A DNA stretch of 64,000 nucleotides from Pseudomonas sp. sp1636 (GCF_030376615.1 NZ_JARRAB010000013.1:1-64000); one strand, 5' to 3'. Shown: positions 56,501-63,874, counted from the stretch's first letter. Program-made: numbers and translations. Notes: a model not told the origin generated them from the letters alone.

Positions 56501-56687
56501 GCTGGTGCTGTCCTCCGGCGCCGGCGCCGAGATGCGCCACGCCATGGGCGTGGCGGTGTTCAGCGGGATGCTCGGGGTGACCTTCTTCGGCCTGCTGCTG
56601 ACCCCGCTGTTCTATGTGCTGATCCGCGCCTTCGTCGAGAAGCGCGAGGCGAGAAGAGCCGCGCGCGTGCTGGAGGTGCAGGCATGA
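53508..56687 (+). CDS. mexF: RND efflux pump inner-membrane transporter MexF
   Basis: 1059 residues, full length for HAE1-type RND pumps. Twelve transmembrane helices with two large periplasmic loops. Recognisable: 'FSQFFIQRPIFAAVLSLLILIGGAISLFQLPISEYPEVVPPTVVV' at the start, 'LGLVLAIGIVVDDAIVVVENVERN'-type TM4 with the proton-relay Asp-Asp (about 406-407), and 'LIVLVGLACKNAILIVEFAKEQ' (TM10 relay Lys). It lies 13 bp after mexE with AGGT before the ATG. It exchanges protons for drugs, drawing substrates from the periplasm into OprN. Confidence 0.96.
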   Translation: MNFSQFFIQRPIFAAVLSLLILIGGAISLFQLPISEYPEVVPPTVVVHAAFPGANPKVIGETVASPLEQAITGVEGMLYMSSQSTADGKLSLTLTFALGTDLDKAQVQVQNRVTRTMPTLPSEVQRLGVTVDKASPDLTMVVHLTSPDDRYDMLYLSNYAALNVKDELARLDGVGDVQLFGLGDYSLRVWLDPNQVASRGLTASDVVSAIREQNRQVAAGSLGAPPSDAGNSFQLSINTQGRLVSEEEFENIIVRAGADGEITRLKDIARIELGSSQYALRSLLNNKPAVAIPVFQRPGSNAIAISDAVRGRMAELKQSFPQGVDYEIVYDPTIFVRGSIEAVVHTLLEAIVLVVLVVILFLQTWRASIIPLVAVPVSLIGTFAVMHLLGFSLNALSLFGLVLAIGIVVDDAIVVVENVERNIGLGKNPVDATKQAMKEVTGPIVATALVLCAVFIPTAFISGLSGQFYQQFALTIAISTVISAFNSLTLSPALAAVLLKSHDAPKDGFSKVLDKLFGGWLFQPFNRLFERASHGYVGTVQRVLRGSGIALLLYAGLMGLTYLGFATTPSGFVPAQDKQYLVAFAQLPDAATLDRTEAVIKRMSAIAGQHPGVENTVAFPGLSINGFTNSPNSGIVFTPLRAFDQRSDPALSADAIAAELNAQFAEIQDAYIAIFPPPPVQGLGTIGGFRLQIQDRGSLGYNELYLQTQNILAKARQLPELNPMSVFTSYQVNVPQIDAAIDREKAKTHGVAIDDIFDTMQIYLGSLYANDFNRFGRTYQVNVQAEQRFRLEPEQIGQLKVRNNRGEMVPLSTFVKVEGSAGPDRVMHYNGFLTAEINGAAAPGYSSGQAEAAIAQLLKEELPNGMSYEWTDLTYQQILAGNSAIFVFPLCVLLAFLVLAAQYESWSLPLAVILIVPMTLLSAISGVILAGGDNNIFTQIGLIVLVGLACKNAILIVEFAKEQQEAGMDRVSAVLQACRLRLRPILMTSFAFIMGVVPLVLSSGAGAEMRHAMGVAVFSGMLGVTFFGLLLTPLFYVLIRAFVEKREARRAARVLEVQA

Positions 56688-58180
56688 GAGCTTTCGCCGG
56701 CAACCCCCTGACAATCAGCCTGCTTGCCCTGACGCTGGGCGCCTGCGCCGTTGGCCCGGACTATAAAAGCCCGCAAACCGCGCCGGCCGAGCTGTCCAGC
56801 GCCGCAACCGGCCACTACGAGCGCTCGCGCTTCGAGGCGCGCTGGTGGCAACAATTCGATGACCCGACCCTGAACCAGCTGGTACAGCAGTCGCTCGAGG
56901 AAAACCGCCAACTGCGCGTAGCCTTTGCCCGCCTGCGCGCGGCCCGGGCCATCCGCGATGACGTGGCCAACGATCAGCTGCCAACCCTCACCAGCCGCGC
57001 CAGTGGCGAATTCGGCAAAGCCCAGCAGCCCGCCATCAGCGAGCGACGGGTAAACAGCGAACGCTATGACCTGGGCCTGGACATGGCCTGGGAGCTGGAT
57101 CTGTTCGGCCGCATTCAGCGTCAACTGGAAGCCAGCGAGGCGCAGATCGAGGTCGCCGAAGCCGATTACCAGCAGCTACAGGTCAGCCTGATCGCCGAAC
57201 TGGCGGATGCCTACGGCAACCTGCGCGGCGCCCAGCTGCGTGAACGCATCGCCCGGGAAAACCTGGGCAACCAGCAGGAGTCGCGCGGCATCACCGAGCG
57301 ACGGCGTGACGCCGGCGTGGGCAGCGAGCTGGATGTGTTGCGCTCGGACGCCCGCCTGGCCGCCACCGAAGCCAGCCTGCCGCAACTGCAAGCCGAACAG
57401 CTGCGGGCCCGCAACCGTATTGCCACCCTGCTCGGCCAGCGTCCGGAACAATTGCGCGTGGATCTGTCCGCGCAGCCATTGCCGGCCATCGCCAAGGCCC
57501 TGCCGGTTGGCGACCCGAGCGAACTGCTGCGCCGCCGCCCGGATGTGCGCGCCGCCGAACGACAGCTGGCCGCAACCACTGCAACCGTCGGCGTGGCCAC
57601 CGCCGACCTGTTCCCGCGGGTCAGATTGAGCGGTTTCCTCGGCTTTACCGCCGGGCGCGGTTCGTTACTCGGCTCATCAGCGGCGCGCGCCTGGGCTGTG
57701 GCGCCGACCATCAGCTGGGCCGCGTTCGACCTGGGCAGCGTGCGCGCCCGTTTGCGCGGCGCCGAAGCCGAGGCCGATGGCGCCCTGGCCAACTACCAAC
57801 AGCAGGTATTGCTGGCCCTGGAAGAGACGGAGAACGCCTTCAACGATTACGCCAAACGCCAGCAACGCCTGCTCGCCCTGGTGCGCCAGTCGGCAGCCAG
57901 CCGCGCCGCCGCCGAACAAGCCGGGGTGCGCTATCGCGAAGGCGAAGTGGACTTCCTCGTGCTGCTGGATGCCGAACGCGAACGCCTGGCCGCCGAAGAT
58001 GCCCAGGCCCAGGCCGAAGTCGAGCTGTATCGCGGCATAGTCGCCATCTACAAGGCGCTCGGCGGCGGTTGGCAGGTTGATGTTGTAGGGCTGCGCTCCT
58101 CGACGCCAACCGACAGGTTGGCGTCGAGCGCTATTCTCGCAATAGCCCCAGGGGGATATGCGCCTTACCAGTGGAGATAG
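56684..58180 (+). CDS. oprN: Outer-membrane efflux channel OprN
   Basis: 498 residues from an ATG overlapping the mexF stop (ATGA). Lipoprotein signal ends LGAC (about 20), followed by the NodT/OprM hallmark 'AVGPDYKSPQTAPAEL', 'ARWWQQFDDPTLNQLVQQSLEENRQLRVAFARLRAAR' and the second OEP repeat with 'LLRRRPDVRAAERQLAA'. The usual C-terminus near 'VAIYKALGGGW' is extended by about 28 residues that read through a strong hairpin (58099-58128). The last 16 bp overlap the convergent CopD-like gene's end. Confidence 0.93.
   Translation: MRAFAGNPLTISLLALTLGACAVGPDYKSPQTAPAELSSAATGHYERSRFEARWWQQFDDPTLNQLVQQSLEENRQLRVAFARLRAARAIRDDVANDQLPTLTSRASGEFGKAQQPAISERRVNSERYDLGLDMAWELDLFGRIQRQLEASEAQIEVAEADYQQLQVSLIAELADAYGNLRGAQLRERIARENLGNQQESRGITERRRDAGVGSELDVLRSDARLAATEASLPQLQAEQLRARNRIATLLGQRPEQLRVDLSAQPLPAIAKALPVGDPSELLRRRPDVRAAERQLAATTATVGVATADLFPRVRLSGFLGFTAGRGSLLGSSAARAWAVAPTISWAAFDLGSVRARLRGAEAEADGALANYQQQVLLALEETENAFNDYAKRQQRLLALVRQSAASRAAAEQAGVRYREGEVDFLVLLDAERERLAAEDAQAQAEVELYRGIVAIYKALGGGWQVDVVGLRSSTPTDRLASSAILAIAPGGYAPYQWR
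58099..58128. terminator. Strong hairpin within the oprN 3' end
   Basis: CTCGACGCCAACC / GGTTGGCGTCGAG, a perfect 13-bp stem with a GACA loop, inside the extended C-terminal coding part of oprN. It may serve as terminator or REP-like unit between oprN and the convergent gene. The tract after it is not T-rich. Confidence 0.55.
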
Positions 58181-58617
58181 AACATGCCTTTGGCCAGCAG
58201 CACGATGCCGAGCATCTGCGCCAGCACGGCCCAGTGCAGCTTACGGTAAAGACTCGGGGTCATACGCCCGGATCTGAGCAGTATGGCGACCAGGCCGAAG
58301 CTGAAAAATACACTGACGGCCAGCGCGATCTTCAGGCTCAGTAAGCTGGCGAAACTGCTGGCGAAAGGGTCGGCCAGAGCCTGGCGGTGCTGCCAGGCCA
58401 GACCGAAGCCGGCGCCATAGACCAACAGCACGACCCAGTGCAGCACCGTGCGCGTACGCCGGCCGAGCGCCTGTTCCAGCTCGGCCACGGCGGCAGCGCC
58501 TACTACTAGTTGTGGCTTGACCTTGGCGAGGATCAGCACCTCGTAGAACAGCGTGCCGATAAAGGCAATCGCCGCGAGCAGGTGAATCACATGCAGCAGT
58601 GGATAACTCATCGCCAT
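58165..58617 (-). CDS. CopD-like four-helix inner-membrane protein, paralogue B
   Basis: 150 residues, or 148 from the second ATG (58611), which aligns with the start of paralogue A. Four transmembrane helices: 'MSYPLLHVIHLLAAIAFIGTLFYEVLIL', then about 50-75, 85-110 and 'LAQMLGIVLLAKGMFYLHW'. Conserved His in helix 1 may bind heme. It lies directly downstream of hemN (12 bp), while paralogue A lies downstream of nnrS, so this small family seems tied to anaerobic heme or NO functions. Converges on oprN. Biochemical role unknown. Confidence 0.75.
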   Translation of the reverse strand: MAMSYPLLHVIHLLAAIAFIGTLFYEVLILAKVKPQLVVGAAAVAELEQALGRRTRTVLHWVVLLVYGAGFGLAWQHRQALADPFASSFASLLSLKIALAVSVFFSFGLVAILLRSGRMTPSLYRKLHWAVLAQMLGIVLLAKGMFYLHW

Positions 58618-58629
58618 GGTTCTAACTAC

Positions 58630-60018
58630 TCAGACCGTGCGCGAGAAGCGGCCTTTCTGCTCGCCGCCCAGGTAGGCGTCGAAGGCCATGGCCACGCTGC
58701 GCATCATCAGGTGGCCCTGGGGCAGCAGCAGCAAGGCGTCGGCGTGGATCTCCACCAGACCGTCGGCGACCTGCTCGTCGAGCTTGGCCAGCGACTCGGC
58801 GAAATACTCGACGAAGCGGATGCCGTGATTGGCCTCGATCTTGGCGAAGTCGACCCGGCCATGGCACATCAGGTCGCTGATCACCTCGCGCCGCAGCAGG
58901 TCGTCGGCGCTCAGGCGATAGCCGCGGTGCACCGGCAGCAGGCCCTGGTCGAGCCGCGCATAGTACTGCGAGAGTTCCTTGACGCTCTGACTGTAGCTGT
59001 CGCCGACCTTGCCGATCGAGGACACGCCGAGGCCGATGAGGTCGCAATCGGCATGGGTCGAGTAGCCCTGGAAGTTGCGCTGCAGGGTGCCGTTGGCGCG
59101 GGCCAGGGCCAGCTCGTCATCCGGCAGGGCGAAGTGATCCATGCCGATATACACGTAGCCGGCCGCGGTCAGGCGTTCGATGGTCAGCTCCAGCAGTTCG
59201 AGCTTGCGCTCCGGCGGTGGCATGTCTTCGCGGCGGATCAGCCGCTGGGCGCGCACCAGTTCCGGCAGGTGGGCGTAGCTGTAGGCGGCGATACGATCCG
59301 GACGCAGGGCGATGATCTTGCTCAGGGTGGTGTCGAAACTGGCCACGGTCTGCAGCGGCAGGCCATAGATCAGGTCGACGCTGACCGATTTGAACTGCGC
59401 CTCGCGCGCGGCGGCGACCAGGGCGTAGACCTGTTCCTCGCTCTGCACCCGGTTGACCGCCGCCTGCACATCCGCATCGAAGTCCTGCACGCCAAAGCTC
59501 AGGCGATTGAAGCCGAGCTGGCGCAGGTTATGGATCTGCTCGGTGTCGATGGTGCGCGGGTCGACCTCGATGGAGAACTCGTGGTCGTCGCTGTCATCCA
59601 TGTCGAACGCCTGGTGCAGGCTGTCCATCAGGTCGGCCAGTTGCGCGCCGGTCAGGTAGGTCGGCGTGCCGCCACCGAGGTGCAACTGGGTCAGTTTGCG
59701 CGTGCTGGCGAACAGCTCCGCCTGCATGGCGATCTCGCGCTTGAGGTAGGTCAGGTACTCCACCGCGCGATGGGTCTTCTGGGTGATGATCTTGTTGCAG
59801 GCGCAGTAGTAGCACAGGCTCTTGCAGAACGGGATGTGGATATACAGCGACAACGGCTTGGGCGCGGGCACCTGATTGCTGGCCTGGGCAGCGTGCTGAT
59901 AATCATCGACGGCGAACGCCTGATGGAACTGCGGCGCAGTGGGATAGGAGGTATAGCGCGGCCCCGGGCGATCATACTTCTCGACCAGGGCGCGGTTGAA
60001 ATTCAGCGATTGACCCAT
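58630..60018 (-). CDS. hemN: Oxygen-independent coproporphyrinogen III oxidase
   Basis: 462 residues. Radical SAM: 'YIHIPFCKSLCYYCACN' carries Cys65, Cys69 and Cys72 plus the HemN-specific following Cys74. Further features: 'LHLGGGTPTYL' (SAM binding), 'EFSIEVDPRTID', 'FGVQDFDADVQAAVNRVQ', 'DLIYGLPLQT', 'NFQGYSTHADCDLIGLGVSSIG' and the HemN C-terminal domain. It decarboxylates coproporphyrinogen III to protoporphyrinogen IX without O2, supplying heme for anaerobic respiration. Only a poor Anr-like sequence (CTGACGGCGATCAA, 60149-60162) is seen upstream. Confidence 0.97.
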   Translation of the reverse strand: MGQSLNFNRALVEKYDRPGPRYTSYPTAPQFHQAFAVDDYQHAAQASNQVPAPKPLSLYIHIPFCKSLCYYCACNKIITQKTHRAVEYLTYLKREIAMQAELFASTRKLTQLHLGGGTPTYLTGAQLADLMDSLHQAFDMDDSDDHEFSIEVDPRTIDTEQIHNLRQLGFNRLSFGVQDFDADVQAAVNRVQSEEQVYALVAAAREAQFKSVSVDLIYGLPLQTVASFDTTLSKIIALRPDRIAAYSYAHLPELVRAQRLIRREDMPPPERKLELLELTIERLTAAGYVYIGMDHFALPDDELALARANGTLQRNFQGYSTHADCDLIGLGVSSIGKVGDSYSQSVKELSQYYARLDQGLLPVHRGYRLSADDLLRREVISDLMCHGRVDFAKIEANHGIRFVEYFAESLAKLDEQVADGLVEIHADALLLLPQGHLMMRSVAMAFDAYLGGEQKGRFSRTV

Positions 60019-60158
60019 GTTCGATCACCTCGTAGCGTGAGTAGGATGGCCGCGGCAGCGGCTATGTCGGCGCCGGCAAGCATTGGCCCGACTGGGGCGC
60101 AAACGCGCGATTATGCCGCCATTGTACTATGTGCCACTCACCCGTCATCTGACGGCGA

Positions 60159-60857
60159 TCAATCCGTACGCAAGACGAAACACGGAAACAGCTGTTCCAA
60201 GCACTGCCAGAGCTCACTCACATCTGCGGGCGCGGCGACCCGGGGCAAACTGGGATCGTACATCCGCTCGCTGCGCACCAACTGCACGGCGAGGTTCCTG
60301 ACGCCGAAGGCATGCAGGCGCTGGCCGATTTGCCAGAGCCGCTCGGCATCCAGTAGGTGCCAGTGCACGGTGATCCGACATTCGTAGTCGACGCCGCTGG
60401 CCAGCAGGTGTTCCAGGCTGCGCCAGTTGGCTTTGCCGCTGCCGCTGACGCCGGTGATCAACTCGGCATCCTCGGCCAGCGCCTTGATGTCGAAACCGAC
60501 CCAATCCGTCGCCTTGAGCGCCCAGGCAAATGCCCAGGGCTTGATCCCGGCACTGTGCAGACCCACGCGGAACCCCAACTGACGCACCTGCTGCATGGCC
60601 GGCACCAGACCGCCCTGCAAGGTCGCCTCGCCGCCGCTGAAGACCACGGCCTGGAGCAACCCCTGGCGCCGCTGAAGAAACGCCAGCACCTGCGCCCAGG
60701 GGATTTCCTGCTCGCCGCGGGCGGGGATCAACTGCGGGTTGTGGCAATAACGACAGCGCCAGGCGCAACCCTGGCAGAACAGCACACAGGCCAGCAATCC
60801 GGGATAGTCGAGGGTGGTCAGGGGCACCATGCCCCCGACCCGTAGCGCTCTACTCAC
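60159..60857 (-). CDS. nrdG: Anaerobic ribonucleotide reductase activating protein
   Basis: 232 residues from a GTG overlapping the preceding small gene's stop (GTGA); an internal ATG at 60830 is an alternative. Radical-SAM activase: 'VLFCQGCAWRCRYCHNPQLIP' contains CX3CX2C (Cys 31, 35, 38). 'VVFSGGEATLQGGL' follows and 'VGFDIKALAEDAELITGVSGSGKANW' is typical of this branch. It generates the glycyl radical on the class III reductase. Operon order nrdD, 55-residue glycyl-domain gene, nrdG. Confidence 0.93.
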   Translation of the reverse strand: MSRALRVGGMVPLTTLDYPGLLACVLFCQGCAWRCRYCHNPQLIPARGEQEIPWAQVLAFLQRRQGLLQAVVFSGGEATLQGGLVPAMQQVRQLGFRVGLHSAGIKPWAFAWALKATDWVGFDIKALAEDAELITGVSGSGKANWRSLEHLLASGVDYECRITVHWHLLDAERLWQIGQRLHAFGVRNLAVQLVRSERMYDPSLPRVAAPADVSELWQCLEQLFPCFVLRTD

Positions 60858-61021
60858 GCGGCCCGCACTCGCGCCGCCGCTTCGGTAAAGTGCTGGCGCT
60901 CAAAGTGCTCGGACTGCTTGCCCGGATTGAAGGCGGTGACCGGGCGGTGATAACCCATCACCCGGGTCCAGACTTCGCAGCGTTGGCGTTGTTCTTCAGG
61001 CAGTTGCTCGGCTTGCTTCAT
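60854..61021 (-). CDS. Stand-alone glycyl-radical domain of class III ribonucleotide reductase (split NrdD C-terminus)
   Basis: 55 residues with AAGGAG at ideal spacing before the ATG. The core CEVWTRVMGYHRPVTAFNPG then KQSEHFER aligns with the C-terminus of E. coli NrdD (RVCGYLG...PFNAGKQEE...R), whose Gly in RVCGY bears the radical; here that is Gly23. The 672-residue NrdD upstream ends after its zinc site and has no such motif. The small gene is in the same frame as nrdD, 36 nt after its TGA, and overlaps nrdG by 4 bp. I infer it supplies the glycyl radical in trans, somewhat as GrcA/YfiD does for pyruvate formate-lyase. Confidence 0.8.
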   Translation of the reverse strand: MKQAEQLPEEQRQRCEVWTRVMGYHRPVTAFNPGKQSEHFERQHFTEAAARVRAA

Positions 61022-61057
61022 GGTGTCGCTCCTTGTTGTGGATAAAGGTTGCTTGAT

Positions 61058-63076
61058 TCAGTTGCAGGTCGCCGTGGTGCAGCTCTGTTTCTGCAACAGA
61101 ACCTCGTCGCATTTCGGGCAGAACTCGTGTTCGCCATCCAGGTAGCCGTGCACCGGACAGATCGAAAAAGTCGGCGTGATCGTCAGATAAGGCAGGCGGA
61201 AGCGGCTCAGGGCGTTGCGCACCAGCTGCTTGCAGGCCTGGATCGAGGAGATCCGCTCGGCCATGTACAGGTGCAGCACGGTGCCGCCGGTGTACTTGCA
61301 CTGCAGTTCGTCCTGCAGCTCCAGCGCCTCGAAAGGGTCGTCGGTGAAGCCCACCGGCAATTGCGAGGAGTTGGTGTAGTAAGGCGCTTCCAAGCTGCCG
61401 GACTGGAGAATGTCCGGGTAGCGCTTGCAGTCTTCCTTGGCGAAACGATAGGTGGTGCCCTCGGCCGGGGTGGCCTCGAGGTTGTACATCTGCCCGGTTT
61501 CTTCCTGGAAGCGCACCAGGGTGGCCCGCACATGGTCGAGCAGGAGCAAGGCGAACTCGCGCCCCTTCGGCGTATGCATGCCTTCTTCATCGCCCGTGAA
61601 GTTGCGCAGCATTTCATGCATGCCATTGAGGCCGATGGTCGAGAAGTGATTGCGCAGGGTACCCAGATAACGCTTGGTATAAGGGTAGAGGCCGGCGTCC
61701 ATGTGGTGCTGGATCACCTTGCGCTTGACCTCCAGGCTCTCCATCGCCAGCTCCATCAACTGATCGAGGCGCTTGAGCAGACCCTGGGTGTCGCCCTTGA
61801 ACAGGTAGCCCAGGCGCGCGCAGTTGATCGTCACCACCCCCAGCGAGCCGGTCTGCTCGGCCGAGCCGAACAGGCCGCCGCCGCGTTTGAGCAGTTCGCG
61901 CACGTCCAGTTGCAGGCGACAGCACATCGAGCGCACCTGATTGGGCTGCATGTCGGAATTGAGGAAGTTCTGGAAGTACGGCAGGCCGTAGCGCGCGGTC
62001 ATCTCGAACAGGCGGTCGGCGTTCTCGCTGTCCCAGGGGAAGTCGTGGGTGATGTTGTAGGTCGGGATCGGGAAGGTGAATACCCGGCCCATGGAGTCGC
62101 CGGCCTGCATCACCTCGATATAGGCGCGGTTGATCAGCTCCATCTCGGCCTGCAGCTCGCCATAGGCGAAGGGCATTTCCACCCCGCCGATATAAGGGAT
62201 CTGTTCGCGCAGGTCTTCCGGGCAGACCCAGTCGAAGGTCAGGTTGGTGAACGGCGTCTGGGTGCCCCAGCGCGACGGCACGTTGAGGTTGTAGATGAAC
62301 TCCTGGACGGCCTGACGCACCTCGGCGAAGCCCAGATTATCCTTGCGCACATAGGGCGCCAGGTAGGTATCGAAGGAGCTGAAGGCCTGGGCGCCGGCCC
62401 ACTCGTTCTGCAGGGTGCCGAGGAAATTGACCATTTGCCCCAGGGCGCTGGACAGGTGCTTGGGCGGCCCCGCCTCGACCCGCCCGGGAATGCCGTTGAA
62501 GCCCTCGTTGAGCAGGCTGCGCAACGACCAGCCGGCGCAGTAACCGGCGAGCATGTCGAGGTCGTGGATATGCAGGTCGGCCTCGCGATGGGCCTGGCCG
62601 ATTTCCGCGCTGTACACCTCGTCCAGCCAGTAGTTGGCGGTGACCTTGCCCGACACGTTGAGAATCAACCCGCCGAGGGAATAGCCCTGGTTGGCGTTGG
62701 CACGCACCCGCCAGTCCTCGCGCGACAGGTACTCGTTCATCGACGCGGCCACATCCACCAGCGCCTTGCGATCGCGGCGCAGCCGACCGTGGCGCTCGCG
62801 GTAGACGATATAGGCCCGCGCGGTCTGATAGAAACCGGCCTCCATCAGCACCCGCTCGACGCGGTCTTGCACCTGCTCGACGTCGATATTGGGCAAGTCC
62901 AGCAGACGCACCAGCACCGCTTCGGCCAAGTCCCCGGCCTGCGCCTCATCGAACTCGCCACTGGCCTCGCCCGCCGCGATTATCGCCTGGCGAATCTTGC
63001 CGAGATCGAACGCGGCGATGCTGCCATCGCGCTTGCATAACTGCTGAGGATGAAGGGCTTTAACCGGGCTGAGCAT
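61058..63076 (-). CDS. nrdD: Anaerobic (class III) ribonucleoside-triphosphate reductase, catalytic chain without glycyl-radical tail
   Basis: 672 residues from the ATG at 63076 (AGGAGA upstream). N-terminal ATP-cone 'LCKRDGSIAAFDLGKIRQAI' (about 14-100), barrel with 'HIHDLDMLAGYCAGWSL', active-site Cys pair in 'RSMCCRLQLDV' and 'GSLGVVTINCARLGY', and C-terminal zinc site 'CPVHGYLDGEHEFCPKC'. It stops at 'SCTTATCN', about 40 residues short of E. coli NrdD (712), lacking RVxGY. It reduces NTPs to dNTPs without oxygen, presumably together with the 55-residue partner and NrdG. Upstream are NrdR-like boxes and an Anr box. Confidence 0.93.
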   Translation of the reverse strand: MLSPVKALHPQQLCKRDGSIAAFDLGKIRQAIIAAGEASGEFDEAQAGDLAEAVLVRLLDLPNIDVEQVQDRVERVLMEAGFYQTARAYIVYRERHGRLRRDRKALVDVAASMNEYLSREDWRVRANANQGYSLGGLILNVSGKVTANYWLDEVYSAEIGQAHREADLHIHDLDMLAGYCAGWSLRSLLNEGFNGIPGRVEAGPPKHLSSALGQMVNFLGTLQNEWAGAQAFSSFDTYLAPYVRKDNLGFAEVRQAVQEFIYNLNVPSRWGTQTPFTNLTFDWVCPEDLREQIPYIGGVEMPFAYGELQAEMELINRAYIEVMQAGDSMGRVFTFPIPTYNITHDFPWDSENADRLFEMTARYGLPYFQNFLNSDMQPNQVRSMCCRLQLDVRELLKRGGGLFGSAEQTGSLGVVTINCARLGYLFKGDTQGLLKRLDQLMELAMESLEVKRKVIQHHMDAGLYPYTKRYLGTLRNHFSTIGLNGMHEMLRNFTGDEEGMHTPKGREFALLLLDHVRATLVRFQEETGQMYNLEATPAEGTTYRFAKEDCKRYPDILQSGSLEAPYYTNSSQLPVGFTDDPFEALELQDELQCKYTGGTVLHLYMAERISSIQACKQLVRNALSRFRLPYLTITPTFSICPVHGYLDGEHEFCPKCDEVLLQKQSCTTATCN

Positions 63077-63087
63077 ATTGTCTCCTG

Positions 63088-63134
63088 ACACCACATATAG
63101 ATATTTATTTATCTGTAACCACAATATGCAGTGG
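63088..63134 (-). promoter_or_regulatory. Pair of NrdR-like boxes upstream of nrdD
   Basis: CCACAATATGCAGTGG (63119-63134) and ACACCACATATAGATA (63088-63103) match the NrdR box ACACWATATATWGTGT at about 12 and 11 of 16 positions. They are exactly 31 bp apart, the helical spacing known for NrdR operators. Confidence 0.6.
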
Positions 63135-63162
63135 AAGTTACGCCAGAAACACTAGCCGGAGA

Positions 63163-63176
63163 TTGACCTCGATCAA
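63163..63176 (-). promoter_or_regulatory. Anr/Dnr box upstream of nrdD
   Basis: TTGACCTCGATCAA matches nine of ten positions. The centre is 93 bp from the nrdD ATG. An Anr-driven start at about 63128 would run through the NrdR-like boxes, combining anaerobic activation with nucleotide-dependent repression. Confidence 0.8.
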
Positions 63177-63874
63177 GAACCGCACGGCGCATGAGTTGGC
63201 CATTTGCTGGACTGCACAAAATCCGTTGCACATAGGCATGCACTGTTCTGCGACGCCATGGCCTGACTGGAAAGACTGGGGGGCATCCAGCCTATGGAAC
63301 GATGCAAAACCGCCCCGGAGAGGCGCGCTGACGGCACCGTGGAGGGTTACCTCGTTTATTTAGGCTCTGTACCCGTTAGGTGCTGTATCGCCAGGCACGA
63401 ACCGTCTGCGATCCGTAGGAGGCCCGACCTCGGGGCGAGCTTTGGCTATATCCGCGAAACGATGGGCAGGCAGCCCTGCGGGCTGCATTCGCCGCGAGGC
63501 GCGTGACCCACATGGATGTGGGAAATGCCGCTAGCCTGTCAGGAACAGGCGCGGCCCTCCGACAAGAGATCGCGCCTGCAACACATAATTGAGACAGAGC
63601 CTTTATTCAGTGCCAAACCCGACCTAAAGGGGTGAACTGGGCCTAAAAACAGGCAAAAGGAGCCTCGCCAAGCGAGCAACGAGACTTTTTGTTGATGCTT
63701 AGTTGACCGTAGATCGCCTTCGGTTGGTCAAATGGTGCCTTAGGGTTAGCCGGGCGGGTTGGCAGCGCATTCTCGGACGGCCTGCTAGGCAGTGACCTAC
63801 CCCGCCAAACCCAGTAGCGCTTTGCGTTACACTCACGCGGCGAGCATAACCACAAAAAACCGCGTGAAACTGCC
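63177..63874. other. Long noncoding region with REP-like hairpins
   Basis: About 700 bp with no supported gene. It contains GTAGGAGGCCCGACCTCGGG-type REP sequence (about 63414-63445), a GCAGCCC-TGC-GGGCTGC hairpin (63470-63486), a GCCTGT/ACAGGC hairpin (63534-63551) and, near 63770-63790, a diverged end of the dispersed repeat (GGACGGCCTGCTAG). The short open frames here lack ribosome-binding sites. Confidence 0.5.

Noticed and set aside
60149..60162. CTGACGGCGATCAA as an Anr box for hemN
   Set aside because: Half conserved, inside the 3' end of nrdG and 138 bp from hemN; too weak.
61022..61060. UGA at the end of nrdD read as selenocysteine or read-through codon
   Set aside because: The 12 codons after the UGA and the start of the small gene resemble no NrdD sequence, the UGA context is unremarkable, and the small gene has its own AAGGAG plus ATG. 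Separate initiation is simpler.
63163..63363. Rightward 66-codon frame after the nrdD promoter
   Set aside because: Its start overlaps the Anr box, it has no ribosome-binding site and the product shows no family.
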